A stretch of 64,000 nt of DNA from Chamaea fasciata. Taxonomy: Eukaryota; Chordata; Aves; Passeriformes; Sylviidae. The translations under genes were made by a program, and so were the position numbers. Each line of letters begins with the position of its first letter. Position 1 is the first letter of the stretch. Shown piece by piece: positions 1-12,761 of the stretch. The notes beneath the pieces are model-generated. The model searched no databases, had not been told where the DNA came from, and worked only from the letters and a program-made list of their open reading frames with translations. The DNA is taken from NCBI GenBank assembly GCA_029207755.1, contig JARCOQ010000002.1, positions 113,695,745 to 113,759,744 of the forward strand. The letters run 5' to 3'.

Positions 1-3000
1 CAATTGGAGTCATTTGGGCAAGCTTGGCACTTTTGCACTGCCCCTGCTTTCATCTCTGGCCATTCGGTGCTAATTGCGCAGTTTCCGGATTTTCTCGGAT
101 TTTCTCACTTGCGTGCTTTTTGGATCACATCTCCACTCCAGAGCGCTTGATCCACTTTATCCTCTGATTTCCAGATTTCATTCCCTTTCCCGAAAGGAAG
201 GCTTTCCCTTTCGGGAAAATGAATGAAATCTGCTGATTTCAATGAGCAATAATTGGGAAAGCTTTGGTCCATGTCCCTGCACTTCTGCTCATCCCATCTG
301 CTTTTATGGTTTTCACCAGGCCTCAAAACCTTTCCTTTATTTTCTTTGTTTTTTTTGACATTTCATGGATTTCAATTTTTCTCCAATCTCTTTCTATGCA
401 TGTCTTCCCTGAGTTCAGGATTTCAATTGGAGTCATTTGGGCAAGCTTGGCACCTTTGCACTGCCCCTGCTTTCATCTCTGGCCATTCGGTGCTAATTGC
501 GCAGTTTCCGGATTTTCTCGGATTTTTTCACTTGCGTGCTTTTTGGATCACATCTGCTGTCCAGAGGGCTTGATCCTATTTGTTCTCTGATTTCCAGATA
601 TCATTCCCTTTCCCAAAAAGAAGGCTTTCCCTTTTGGGAAAGGGAATGAAATCTGCGGATTTCGATGAGCAATAATTGGGAAATTTTCGGTCCATGTCCT
701 TGTACTTCTGCTCATGTCTATCGCTTTTATGATTTTCGCCAAGATTCTGAATTATTTACTGATTTGTTTTTTTTTTTTTTGAGACAATTCATTTCTGTCA
801 ATTCTTCTCCACTCTCTTTCTATGCATGTCTTCCCTGAGTTCAGGATTTCAATTGGAGTCGTTTGGGCAAGCTTGGCACCTTTGCACTGCCCCTGCTTTC
901 ATCTCTGGCCATTCGGTGCTAATTGCGCAGTTTCCGGATTTTCTCGTATTTTTTCACTTGCGTGCTTTTTGGATCACATCTGCTGTCCAGAGGGCTTGAT
1001 CCTATTTGTTCTCTGATTTCCAGATATCATTCCCTTTCCCAAAAAGAAGGCTTTCCCTTTTGGGAAAGGGAATGAAATCTGCGCATTTCGATGAGCAGTA
1101 ACTGGGAAATTTTCGGTCCATGTCCTTGTACTTCTGCTCATGTCAGTTGCTTTTATGATTTTTGCCAAGATTCTGAATTATTTACTGATTTGTTTTTTTT
1201 TTTTTTTGGGACAATTCATTTCTGTCAGTTCTTTTCAACTCTCTTTCTATGCATGTCTTCCCTGAGTTCAGGATTTCAATTGGAGTCATTTGGGCGAGCT
1301 TGGCACCTTTGCACTGCCCCTGATTTCATCTCTGGCCATTCGGTGCTAATTGCGCAGTTTCCAGATTTTCTCGTATTTTTTCACTTGCGTGCTTTTTGGA
1401 TCACATCTGCTCTCCAGAGCGCATGATCCCCTTTTGTTCTCTGATTTCCAGATATCATTCCCTTTCCTAGAAAGAAGGCGTTCCCTTTTGGGAAAGGGAA
1501 TGTATTCTGCCCATAGCAATGAGCAATATTTGGGGAAGCTTTGGTCCTTGTCGCTGCACTTCTGCTCATCCCATTTGCTTTTATGGTTTTAACCCAGCGT
1601 CCAAAATTTTCCTTATTTTATTTCTTTTTTTTTCGTGACATTTCATTCCTGTCAATTCTTCTCCACTCTCTTTCTATGCATGTCTTCCCTGAGTTCAGGA
1701 TTTCAATTGGAGTCATTTGGGCAAGCTTGGCACCTTTGCACTGCCCCTGCTTTCATCTCTGGCCATTCGGTGCTAATTGCGCAGTTTCCGGATTTTCTCG
1801 GATTTTCTCACTTGCGTGCTTTTTGGATCACATCTCCACTCCAGAGCGCTTGATCCACTTTATCCTCTGATTTCCAGATTTCATTCCCTTTCCCGAAAGG
1901 AAGGCTTTCCCTTTTGGGAAAGGGAATGAAATCTGCTGATTTCAATGAGCAATAATTGGGCAAGCTTTGGTCCTTGTCGCTGCACTTCTGCTCATCCCAT
2001 TTGCTTTTATGGTTTTAACCCAGCGTCCAAAATTTTCCTTATTTTATTTCTCTTTTTTTTTGTGACATTTCATTCATGTCAATTCTTCTCCACTCTCTTT
2101 CTATGCATGTCTTCCCTGAGTTCAGGATTTCAATTGGAGTCATTTGGGCAAGCTTGGCACCTTTGCACTGCCCCTGCTTTCATCTCTGGCCATTCGGTGC
2201 TAATTGCGCAGTTTCCAGATTTTCTCGGATTTTTTCACTTGCGTGCTTTTTGGATCACATCTGCTCTCCAGAGTGCTTGATCCCCTTTGTTCTCTGATTT
2301 CCAGATTTCATTCCCTTTCCTAGAAAGAAGGCTTTCCCTTTTGGGAAAGGGAATGAAATCTGCTGATTTCAATGAGCAATAATTGGGCAAGCTTTGGTCC
2401 TTGTCGCTGCACTTCTGCTCATCCCATTTGCTTTTATGGTTTTAACCCAGCGTCCAAAATTTTCCTTATTTTATTTCTCTTTTTTTTGTGACATTTCATT
2501 CCTGTCAATTCTTCTCCACTCTCTTTCTATGCATGTCTTCCCTGAGTTCAGTATTTCAATTGGAGTCATTTGGGCAAGCTTGGCACCTTTGCACTGCCCC
2601 TGCTTTCATCTCTGGCCATTCGGTGCTAATTGCGCAGTTTCCGGATTTTCTCGGATTTTCTCACTTGCGTGCTTTTTGGATCACATCTCCACTCCAGAGC
2701 GCTTGATCCACTTTATCCTCTGATTTCCAGATTTCATTCCCTTTCTCGAAAGGAAGGCTTTCCCTTTCGGGAAAATGAATGAAATCTGCTGATTTCAATG
2801 AGCAATAATTGGGCAAGCTTTGGTCCATGTCCCTGCACTTCTGCTCATCCCATCTGCTTTTATGGTTTTCACCAGGCCTCAAAACCTTTCCTTTTTTTTC
2901 TTTGTTTTTTTTGACATTTCATGGATTTCAATTTTTCTCCAATCTCTTTCTATGCATGTCTTCCCTGAGTTCAGGATTTCAATTGGAGTCATTTGGGCAA

Positions 3001-4680
3001 GCTTGGCACCTTTGCACTGCCCCTGCTTTCATCTCTGGCCATTCGGTGCTAATTGCGCAGTTTCCGGATTTTCTCGGATTTTTTCACTTGCGTGCTTTTT
3101 GGATCACATCTGCTGTCCAGAGGGCTTGATCCTATTTGTTCTCTGATTTCCAGATATCATTCCCTTTCCCAAAAAGAAGGCTTTCCCTTTTGGGAAAGGG
3201 AATGAAATCTGCGGATTTCGATGAGCAATAATTGGGAAATTTTCGGTCCATGTCCTTGTACTTCTGCTCATGTCAATCGCTTTTATGATTTTCGCCAAGA
3301 TTCTGAATTATTTACTGATTTGTTTTTTTTTTTTTTGTGACAATTCATTTCTGTCAATTCTTCTCCACTCTCTTTCTATGCATGTCTTCCCTGAGTTCAG
3401 GATTTCAATTGGAGTCATTTGGGCAAGCTTGGCACCTTTGCACTGCCCCTGCTTTCATCTCTGGCCATTCAGTGGTAATCAGCCTTTTTCCCGAATTTTC
3501 AGGTTTTTTCACTCGCGTGCTTTTTGGATCACATCTCCACTCCAGAGCGCTTGATCCACTTTATCCTCTGATTTCCAGATTTCATTCCCTTTCCCGAAAG
3601 GAAGGCTTTCCCTTTCGAGAAAGGGAATGAAATCTGCTGATTTCAATGAGCAATAATTGGGCAAGCTTCGGTCCATGTCCATGCACTTCTGCTCATCCCA
3701 TCTGCTTTTATGATTTTCACCAGGCCTCAAAACCTTTCCTTTTTTTTCTTTGTTTTTTTTGACATTTCATGGATTTCAATTTTTCTCCAATCTCTTTCTA
3801 TGCATGTCTTCCCTGAGTTCAGGATTTCAATTGGAGTCATTTGGGCAAGCTTGGCACCTTTGCACTGCCCCTGCTTTCATCTCTGGCCATTCGGTGCTAA
3901 TTGCGCAGTTTCCGGATTTTCTCGTATTTTTTCACTTGCGTGCTTTTTGGATCACATCTGCTGTCCAGAGGGCTTGATCCTATTTGTTCTCTGATTTCCA
4001 GATATCATTCCCTTTCCCAAAAAGAAGGCTTTCCCTTTTGGGAAAGGGAATGAAATCTGCGCATTTCGATGAGCAATAACTGGGAAATTTTCGGTCCATG
4101 TCCTTGTACTTCTGCTCATGTCAGTTGCTTTTATGATTTTCGCCAAGATTCTGAATTATTTACTGATTTGTGTTTTTTTTTTTTTGGGACAATTCATTTC
4201 TGTCAGTTCTTTTCAACTCTCTTTCTATGCATGTCTTCCCTGAGTTCAGGATTTCAATTGGAGTCATTTGGGCAAGCTTGGCACCTTTGCACTGCCCCTG
4301 CTTTCATCTCCGGCCATTCGGTGCTAATTGCGCAGTTTCCAGATTTTCTCGTATTTTTTCACTTGCGTGCTTTTTGGATCACATCTGCTCTCCAGAGCGC
4401 TTGATCCCCTTTGTTCTCTGATTTCCAGATATCATTCCCTTTCCTAGAAAGAAGGCGTTCCCTTTTGGGAAAGGGAATGTAATCTGCCCATAGCAATGAG
4501 CAATAATTGGGCAAGCTTTGGTCCTTGTCGCTGCACTTCTGCTCATCCCATTTGCTTTTATGGTTTTAACCCAGCGTCCAAAATTTTCCTTATTTTATTT
4601 CTCTTTTTTTTGTGACATTTCATTCATGTCAATTCTTCTCCACTCTCTTTCTATGCATGTCTTCCCTGAGTTCAGGATTT
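1..4680 (+). repeat. 11-monomer higher-order repeat, copy 1
   Basis: Eleven distinguishable monomers (starts at 1, 424, 850, 1277, 1704, 2131, 2557, 2980, 3406, 3828 and 4255) form a 4,680-bp unit. The whole unit recurs exactly 4,680 bp downstream. Monomers inside the unit differ clearly from each other, for example the A/T versus G/C hairpin versions and the AATCAGCC-type segment near 3478, while the two units are almost identical. This is higher-order repeat organisation as known for centromeric satellites. The copy may start before the window. Confidence 0.95.
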
Positions 4681-7600
4681 CAATTGGAGTCATTTGGGCA
4701 AGCTTGGCACCTTTGCACTGCCCCTGCTTTCATCTCTGGCCATTCGGTGCTAATTGCGCAGTTTCCGGATTTTCTCGGATTTTCTCACTTGCGTGCTTTT
4801 TGGATCACATCTCCACTCCAGAGCGCTTGATCCACTTTATCCTCTGATTTCCAGATTTCATTCCCTTTCCCGAAAGGAAGGCTTTCCCTTTCGGGAAAAT
4901 GAATGAAATCTGCTGATTTCAATGAGCAATAATTGGGAAAGCTTTGGTCCATGTCCCTGCACTTCTGCTCATCCCATCTGCTTTTATGGTTTTCACCAGG
5001 CCTCAAAACCTTTCCTTTATTTTCTTTGTTTTTTTTGACATTTCATGGATTTCAATTTTTCTCCAATCTCTTTCTATGCATGTCTTCCCTGAGTTCAGGA
5101 TTTCAATTGGAGTCATTTGGGCAAGCTTGGCACCTTTGCACTGCCCCTGCTTTCATCTCTGGCCATTCGGTGCTAATTGCGCAGTTTCCGGATTTTCTCG
5201 GATTTTTTCACTTGCGTGCTTTTTGGATCACATCTGCTGTCCAGAGGGCTTGATCCTATTTGTTCTCTGATTTCCAGATATCATTCCCTTTCCCAAAAAG
5301 AAGGCTTTCCCTTTTGGGAAAGGGAATGAAATCTGCGGATTTCGATGAGCAATAATTGGGAAATTTTCGGTCCATGTCCTTGTACTTCTGCTCATGTCTA
5401 TCGCTTTTATGATTTTCGCCAAGATTCTGAATTATTTACTGATTTGTTTTTTTTTTTTTTGAGACAATTCATTTCTGTCAATTCTTCTCCACTCTCTTTC
5501 TATGCATGTCTTCCCTGAGTTCAGGATTTCAATTGGAGTCGTTTGGGCAAGCTTGGCACCTTTGCACTGCCCCTGCTTTCATCTCTGGCCATTCGGTGCT
5601 AATTGCGCAGTTTCCGGATTTTCTCGTATTTTTTCACTTGCGTGCTTTTTGGATCACATCTGCTGTCCAGAGGGCTTGATCCTATTTGTTCTCTGATTTC
5701 CAGATATCATTCCCTTTCCCAAAAAGAAGGCTTTCCCTTTTGGGAAAGGGAATGAAATCTGCGCATTTCGATGAGCAGTAACTGGGAAATTTTCGGTCCA
5801 TGTCCTTGTACTTCTGCTCATGTCAGTTGCTTTTATGATTTTTGCCAAGATTCTGAATTATTTACTGATTTGTTTTTTTTTTTTTTTGGGACAATTCATT
5901 TCTGTCAGTTCTTTTCAACTCTCTTTCTATGCATGTCTTCCCTGAGTTCAGGATTTCAATTGGAGTCATTTGGGCGAGCTTGGCACCTTTGCACTGCCCC
6001 TGATTTCATCTCTGGCCATTCGGTGCTAATTGCGCAGTTTCCAGATTTTCTCGTATTTTTTCACTTGCGTGCTTTTTGGATCACATCTGCTCTCCAGAGC
6101 GCATGATCCCCTTTTGTTCTCTGATTTCCAGATATCATTCCCTTTCCTAGAAAGAAGGCGTTCCCTTTTGGGAAAGGGAATGTATTCTGCCCATAGCAAT
6201 GAGCAATATTTGGGGAAGCTTTGGTCCTTGTCGCTGCACTTCTGCTCATCCCATTTGCTTTTATGGTTTTAACCCAGCGTCCAAAATTTTCCTTATTTTA
6301 TTTCTTTTTTTTTCGTGACATTTCATTCCTGTCAATTCTTCTCCACTCTCTTTCTATGCATGTCTTCCCTGAGTTCAGGATTTCAATTGGAGTCATTTGG
6401 GCAAGCTTGGCACCTTTGCACTGCCCCTGCTTTCATCTCTGGCCATTCGGTGCTAATTGCGCAGTTTCCGGATTTTCTCGGATTTTCTCACTTGCGTGCT
6501 TTTTGGATCACATCTCCACTCCAGAGCGCTTGATCCACTTTATCCTCTGATTTCCAGATTTCATTCCCTTTCCCGAAAGGAAGGCTTTCCCTTTTGGGAA
6601 AGGGAATGAAATCTGCTGATTTCAATGAGCAATAATTGGGCAAGCTTTGGTCCTTGTCGCTGCACTTCTGCTCATCCCATTTGCTTTTATGGTTTTAACC
6701 CAGCGTCCAAAATTTTCCTTATTTTATTTCTCTTTTTTTTTGTGACATTTCATTCATGTCAATTCTTCTCCACTCTCTTTCTATGCATGTCTTCCCTGAG
6801 TTCAGGATTTCAATTGGAGTCATTTGGGCAAGCTTGGCACCTTTGCACTGCCCCTGCTTTCATCTCTGGCCATTCGGTGCTAATTGCGCAGTTTCCAGAT
6901 TTTCTCGGATTTTTTCACTTGCGTGCTTTTTGGATCACATCTGCTCTCCAGAGTGCTTGATCCCCTTTGTTCTCTGATTTCCAGATTTCATTCCCTTTCC
7001 TAGAAAGAAGGCTTTCCCTTTTGGGAAAGGGAATGAAATCTGCTGATTTCAATGAGCAATAATTGGGCAAGCTTTGGTCCTTGTCGCTGCACTTCTGCTC
7101 ATCCCATTTGCTTTTATGGTTTTAACCCAGCGTCCAAAATTTTCCTTATTTTATTTCTCTTTTTTTTGTGACATTTCATTCCTGTCAATTCTTCTCCACT
7201 CTCTTTCTATGCATGTCTTCCCTGAGTTCAGTATTTCAATTGGAGTCATTTGGGCAAGCTTGGCACCTTTGCACTGCCCCTGCTTTCATCTCTGGCCATT
7301 CGGTGCTAATTGCGCAGTTTCCGGATTTTCTCGGATTTTCTCACTTGCGTGCTTTTTGGATCACATCTCCACTCCAGAGCGCTTGATCCACTTTATCCTC
7401 TGATTTCCAGATTTCATTCCCTTTCTCGAAAGGAAGGCTTTCCCTTTCGGGAAAATGAATGAAATCTGCTGATTTCAATGAGCAATAATTGGGCAAGCTT
7501 TGGTCCATGTCCCTGCACTTCTGCTCATCCCATCTGCTTTTATGGTTTTCACCAGGCCTCAAAACCTTTCCTTTTTTTTCTTTGTTTTTTTTGACATTTC

Positions 7601-9425
7601 ATGGATTTCAATTTTTCTCCAATCTCTTTCTATGCATGTCTTCCCTGAGTTCAGGATTTCAATTGGAGTCATTTGGGCAAGCTTGGCACCTTTGCACTGC
7701 CCCTGCTTTCATCTCTGGCCATTCGGTGCTAATTGCGCAGTTTCCGGATTTTCTCGGATTTTTTCACTTGCGTGCTTTTTGGATCACATCTGCTGTCCAG
7801 AGGGCTTGATCCTATTTGTTCTCTGATTTCCAGATATCATTCCCTTTCCCAAAAAGAAGGCTTTCCCTTTTGGGAAAGGGAATGAAATCTGCGGATTTCG
7901 ATGAGCAATAATTGGGAAATTTTCGGTCCATGTCCTTGTACTTCTGCTCATGTCAATCGCTTTTATGATTTTCGCCAAGATTCTGAATTATTTACTGATT
8001 TGTTTTTTTTTTTTTTGTGACAATTCATTTCTGTCAATTCTTCTCCACTCTCTTTCTATGCATGTCTTCCCTGAGTTCAGGATTTCAATTGGAGTCATTT
8101 GGGCAAGCTTGGCACCTTTGCACTGCCCCTGCTTCCATCTCTGGCCATTCAGTGGTAATCAGCCTTTTTCCCGAATTTTCAGGTTTTTTCACTCGCGTGC
8201 TTTTTGGATCACATCTCCACTCCAGAGCGCTTGATCCACTTTATCCTCTGATTTCCAGATTTCATTCCCTTTCCCGAAAGGAAGGCTTTCCCTTTCGAGA
8301 AAGGGAATGAAATCTGCTGATTTCAATGAGCAATAATTGGGCAAGCTTCGGTCCATGTCCATGCACTTCTGCTCATCCCATCTGCTTTTATGATTTTCAC
8401 CAGGCCTCAAAACCTTTCCTTTTTTTTCTTTGTTTTTTTTGACATTTCATGGATTTCAATTTTTCTCCAATCTCTTTCTATGCATGTCTTCCCTGAGTTC
8501 AGGATTTCAATTGGAGTCATTTGGGCAAGCTTGGCACCTTTGCACTGCCCCTGCTTTCATCTCTGGCCATTCGGTGCTAATTGCGCAGTTTCCGGATTTT
8601 CTCGTATTTTTTCACTTGCGTGCTTTTTGGATCACATCTGCTGTCCAGAGGGCTTGATCCTATTTGTTCTCTGATTTCCAGATATCATTCCCTTTCCCAA
8701 AAAGAAGGCTTTCCCTTTTGGGAAAGGGAATGAAATCTGCGCATTTCGATGAGCAATAACTGGGAAATTTTCGGTCCATGTCCTTGTACTTCTGCTCATG
8801 TCAGTTGCTTTTATGATTTTCGCCAAGATTCTGAATTATTTACTGATTTGTGTTTTTTTTTTTTTGGGACAATTCATTTCTGTCAGTTCTTTTCAACTCT
8901 CTTTCTATGCATGTCTTCCCTGAGTTCAGGATTTCAATTGGAGTCATTTGGGCAAGCTTGGCACCTTTGCACTGCCCCTGCTTTCATCTCCGGCCATTCG
9001 GTGCTAATTGCGCAGTTTCCAGATTTTCTCGTATTTTTTCACTTGCGTGCTTTTTGGATCACATCTGCTCTCCAGAGCGCTTGATCCCCTTTGTTCTCTG
9101 ATTTCCAGATATCATTCCCTTTCCTAGAAAGAAGGCGTTCCCTTTTGGGAAAGGGAATGTAATCTGCCCATAGCAATGAGCAATAATTGGGCAAGCTTTG
9201 GTCCTTGTCGCTGCACTTCTGCTCATCCCATTTGCTTTTATGGTTTTAACCCAGCGTCCAAAATTTTCCTTATTTTATTTCTCTTTTTTTTGTGACATTT
9301 CATTCATGTCAATTCTTCTCCACTCTCTTTCTATGCATGTCTTCCCTGAGTTCAGGATTTCAATTGGAGTCATTTGGGCAAGCTTGGCACCTTTGCACTG
9401 CCCCTGCTTTCATCTCTGGCCATTC
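4681..9425 (+). repeat. 11-monomer higher-order repeat, copy 2
   Basis: Compared with copy 1 at an offset of 4,680, I found only two differences: T at 31 versus C at 4711, and T at 3455 versus C at 8135. Even poly-T tract lengths match. The identity continues about 65 bp into the next unit and is lost abruptly at about 9,426, where the third unit switches to a different monomer type. That breakpoint is typical of unequal exchange or gene conversion. An assembly duplication could give the same picture. Confidence 0.95.
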
Positions 9426-12400
9426 AGTGCTAATTGCGCCTTTTTCCCGAATTTTCAGGTTTTTTCACTCGCGTGCTTTTTGGATCACATCTCCACTCCA
9501 GAGTGCTTGATCCACTTTATCCTCTGATTTCCAGATTTCATTCCCTTTCCCGAAAGGAAGGCTTTCCCTTTCGGGAAAGGGAATGAAATCTGCTGATTTC
9601 AATGAGCAATAATTGGGCAAGCTTCGGTCCATGTCCTTGCACTTCTGCTCATCCCATCTGCTTTTATGATTTTCACCTGGCCGCAAAAATATTCCTGCTT
9701 TTTTTCTTTGTTTTTCGTGACATTTTATTCATATCAATTCTTCTCCACTCTCTTTCTATGCATGTCTTCCCTGAGTTCAGGATTTCAATTGGAGTCATTT
9801 GGGCAAGCTTGGCACCTTTGCACTGCCCCTGCTTTCATCTCTGGCCATTCGGTGCTAATTGCGCAGTTTCCAGATTTTCTCGTATTTTTTCACTTGCGTG
9901 CTTTTTGGATCACATCTGCTCTCCAGAGCGCATGATCCCCTTTTGTTCTCTGATTTCCAGATATCATTCCCTTTCCTAGAAAGAAGGCGTTCCCTTTTGG
10001 GAAAGGGAATGTATTCTGCCCATAGCAATGAGCAATATTTGGGGAAGCTTTGGTCCTTGTCGCTGCACTTCTGCTCATCCCATTTGCTTTTATGGTTTTA
10101 ACCCAGCGTCCAAAATTTTCCTTATTTTATTTCTCTTTTTTTCGTGACATTTCATTCATGTCAATTCTTCTCCACTCTCTTTCTATGCATGTCTTCCCTG
10201 AGTTCAGGATTTCAATTGGAGTCATTTGGGCAAGCTTGGCACTTTTGCACTGCCCCTGCTTTCATCTCTGGCCATTCGGTGCTCATTGCGCAGTTTTTGG
10301 ATTTTCTCGGATTTTCTCACTTGCGTGCTTTTTGGATCACATCTCCACTCCAGAGCGCTTGATCCACTTTATCCTCTGATTTCCAGATTTCATTCCCTTT
10401 CCCGAAAGGAAGGCATTCCCTTTCGGGAAAATGAATGAAATCTGCTGATTTCAATGAGCAATAATTGGGCAAGCTTTGGTCCATGTCCCTGCACTTCTGC
10501 TCATCCCATCTGCTTTTATGGTTTTCACCAGGCCTCAAAACCTTTCCTTTTTTTTCTTTGTTTTTTTTGACATTTCATGGATTTCAATTTTTCTCCAATC
10601 TCTTTCTATGCATGTCTTCCCTGAGTTCAGGATTTCAATTGGAGTCATTTGGGCAAGCTTGGCACCTTTGCACTGCCCCTGCTTTCATCTCTGGCCATTC
10701 GGTGCTAATTGCGCAGTTTCCGGATTTTCTCGGATTTTTTCACTTGCGTGCTTTTTGGATCACATCTGCTGTCCAGAGGGCTTGATCCTATTTGTTCTCT
10801 GATTTCCAGATATCATTCCCTTTCCCAAAAAGAAGGCTTTCCCTTTTGGGAAAGGGAATGAAATCTGCGCATTTCGATGAGCAATAACTGGGAAATTTTC
10901 GGTCCATGTCCTTGTACTTCTGCTCATGTCAGTTGCTTTTATGATTTTCGCCAAGATTCTGAATTATTTACTGATTTGTTTTTTTTTTTTTTGGGACAAT
11001 TCATTTCTGTCAGTTCTTCTCAACTCTCTTTCTATGCATGTCTTCCCTGAGTTCAGGATTTCAATTGGAGTCATTTGGGCAAGCTTGGCACCTTTGCACT
11101 GCCCCTGCTTTCATCTCCGGCCATTCGGTGCTAATTGCGCAGTTTCCAGATTTTCTCGTATTTTTTCACTTGCGTGCTTTTTGGATCACATCTGCTCTCC
11201 AGAGCGCTTGATCCCTTTTGTTCTCTGATTTCCAGATATCATTCCCTTTCCTAGAAAGAAGGCTTTCCCTTTTGGGAAAGGGAATGTAATCTGCTGATTT
11301 CAATGAGCAATAATTGGGCAAGCTTTGGTCCTTGTCGCTGCACTTCTGCTCATCCCATTTGCTTTTATGCTTTTAACCCAGCGTCCAGAATTTTCCTTAT
11401 TTTATTTCTCTTTTTTTTTGTGACATTTCATTCATGTCAATTCTTCTCCACTCTCTTTCTATGCATGTCTTCCCTGAGTTCAGGATTTCAATTGGAGTCA
11501 TTTGGGCAAGCTTGGCACCTTTGCACTGCCCCTGCTTTCATCTCTGGCCATTCGGTGCTAATTGCGCAGTTTCTAGATTTTCTCGTATTTTTTCACTTGC
11601 GTGCTTTTTGGATCACATCTGCTCTCCAGAGTGCTTGATCCCCTTTGTTCTCTGATTTCCAGATTTCATTCCCTTTCCTAGAAAGAAGGCTTTCCCTTTT
11701 GGGAAAGGGAATGAAATCTGCTGATTTCAATGAGCAATAATTGGGCAAGCTTTGGTCCTTGTCGCTGCACTTCTGCTCATCCCATTTGCTTTTATGGTTT
11801 TAACCCAGCGTCCAAAATTTTCCTTATTTTATTTCTCTTTTTTTTGTGACATTTCATTCCTGTCAATTCTTCTCCACTCTCTTTCTATGCATGTCTTCCC
11901 TGAGTTCAGGATTTCAATTGGAGTCATTTGGGCAAGCTTGGCACTTTTGCACTGCCCCTGCTTTCATCTCTGGCCATTCTGTGCTAATTGCGCAGTTTCC
12001 GGATTTTCTCGGATTTTCTCACTTGCGTGCTTTTTGGATCACATCTCCACTCCAGAGCGCTTGATCCACTTTATCCTCTGATTTCCAGATTTCATTCCCT
12101 TTCTCGAAAGGAAGGCTTTCCCTTTCGGGAAATGAATGAAATCTGCTGATTTCAATGAGCAATAATTGGGCAAGCTTTGGTCCATGTCCCTGCACTTCTG
12201 CTCATCCCATCTGCTTTTATGGTTTTCACCAGGCCTCAAAACCTTTCCTTTTTTTTCTTTGTTTTTTTTGACATTTCATGGATTTCAATTTTTCTCCAAT
12301 CTCTTTCTATGCATGTCTTCCCTGAGTTCAGGATTTCAATTGGAGTCATTTGGGCAAGCTTGGCACCTTTGCACTGCCCCTGCTTTCATCTCTGGCCATT

Positions 12401-12761
12401 CGGTGCTAATTGCGCAGTTTCCGGATTTTCTCGGATTTTTTCACTTGCGTGCTTTTTGGATCACATCTGCTGTCCAGAGGGCTTGATCCTATTTGTTCTC
12501 TGATTTCCAGATATCATTCCCTTTCCCAAAAAGAAGGCTTTCCCTTTTGGGAAAGGGAATGAAATCTGCGGATTTCGATGAGCAATAATTGGGAAATTTT
12601 CGGTCCATGTCCTTGTACTTCTGCTCATGTCAATCGCTTTTATGATTTTCGCCAAGATTCTGAATTATTTACTGATTTGTTTTTTTTTTTTTGGGACAAT
12701 TCATTTCTGTCAATTCTTCTCCACTCTCTTTCTATGCATGTCTTCCCTGAGTTCAGGATTT
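9361..12761 (+). repeat. 8-monomer variant higher-order repeat
   Basis: Anchors at 9361, 9786, 10213, 10636, 11062, 11489, 11915 and 12337 make eight monomers of about 3,400 bp before the pattern starts again at 12762. A diagnostic segment (CACCTGGCCGCAAAAATATT near 9675) recurs about 3,400 bp later near 13075 with one visible change, and the AATTTTCAGG-type segment at 9450 recurs near 12850. The unit resembles the 11-mer with monomers deleted or reshuffled. Confidence 0.8.
9532..9592. repeat. Representative satellite hairpin (26-bp perfect inverted repeat)
   Basis: The left arm (9532-9557) is perfectly complementary to the right arm (9567-9592) with a 9-base loop. The arms centre on CCCTTTCCCGAAAGG and CCTTTCGGGAAAGGG. 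An equivalent inverted repeat occurs in nearly every monomer, for example 601-618 with 632-649 (18 bp, 13-base loop), where the central C-G pair of this version is replaced by an A-T pair. It could form a cruciform in DNA or a hairpin in a transcript. No CENP-B box match was seen in it. Confidence 0.9.
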
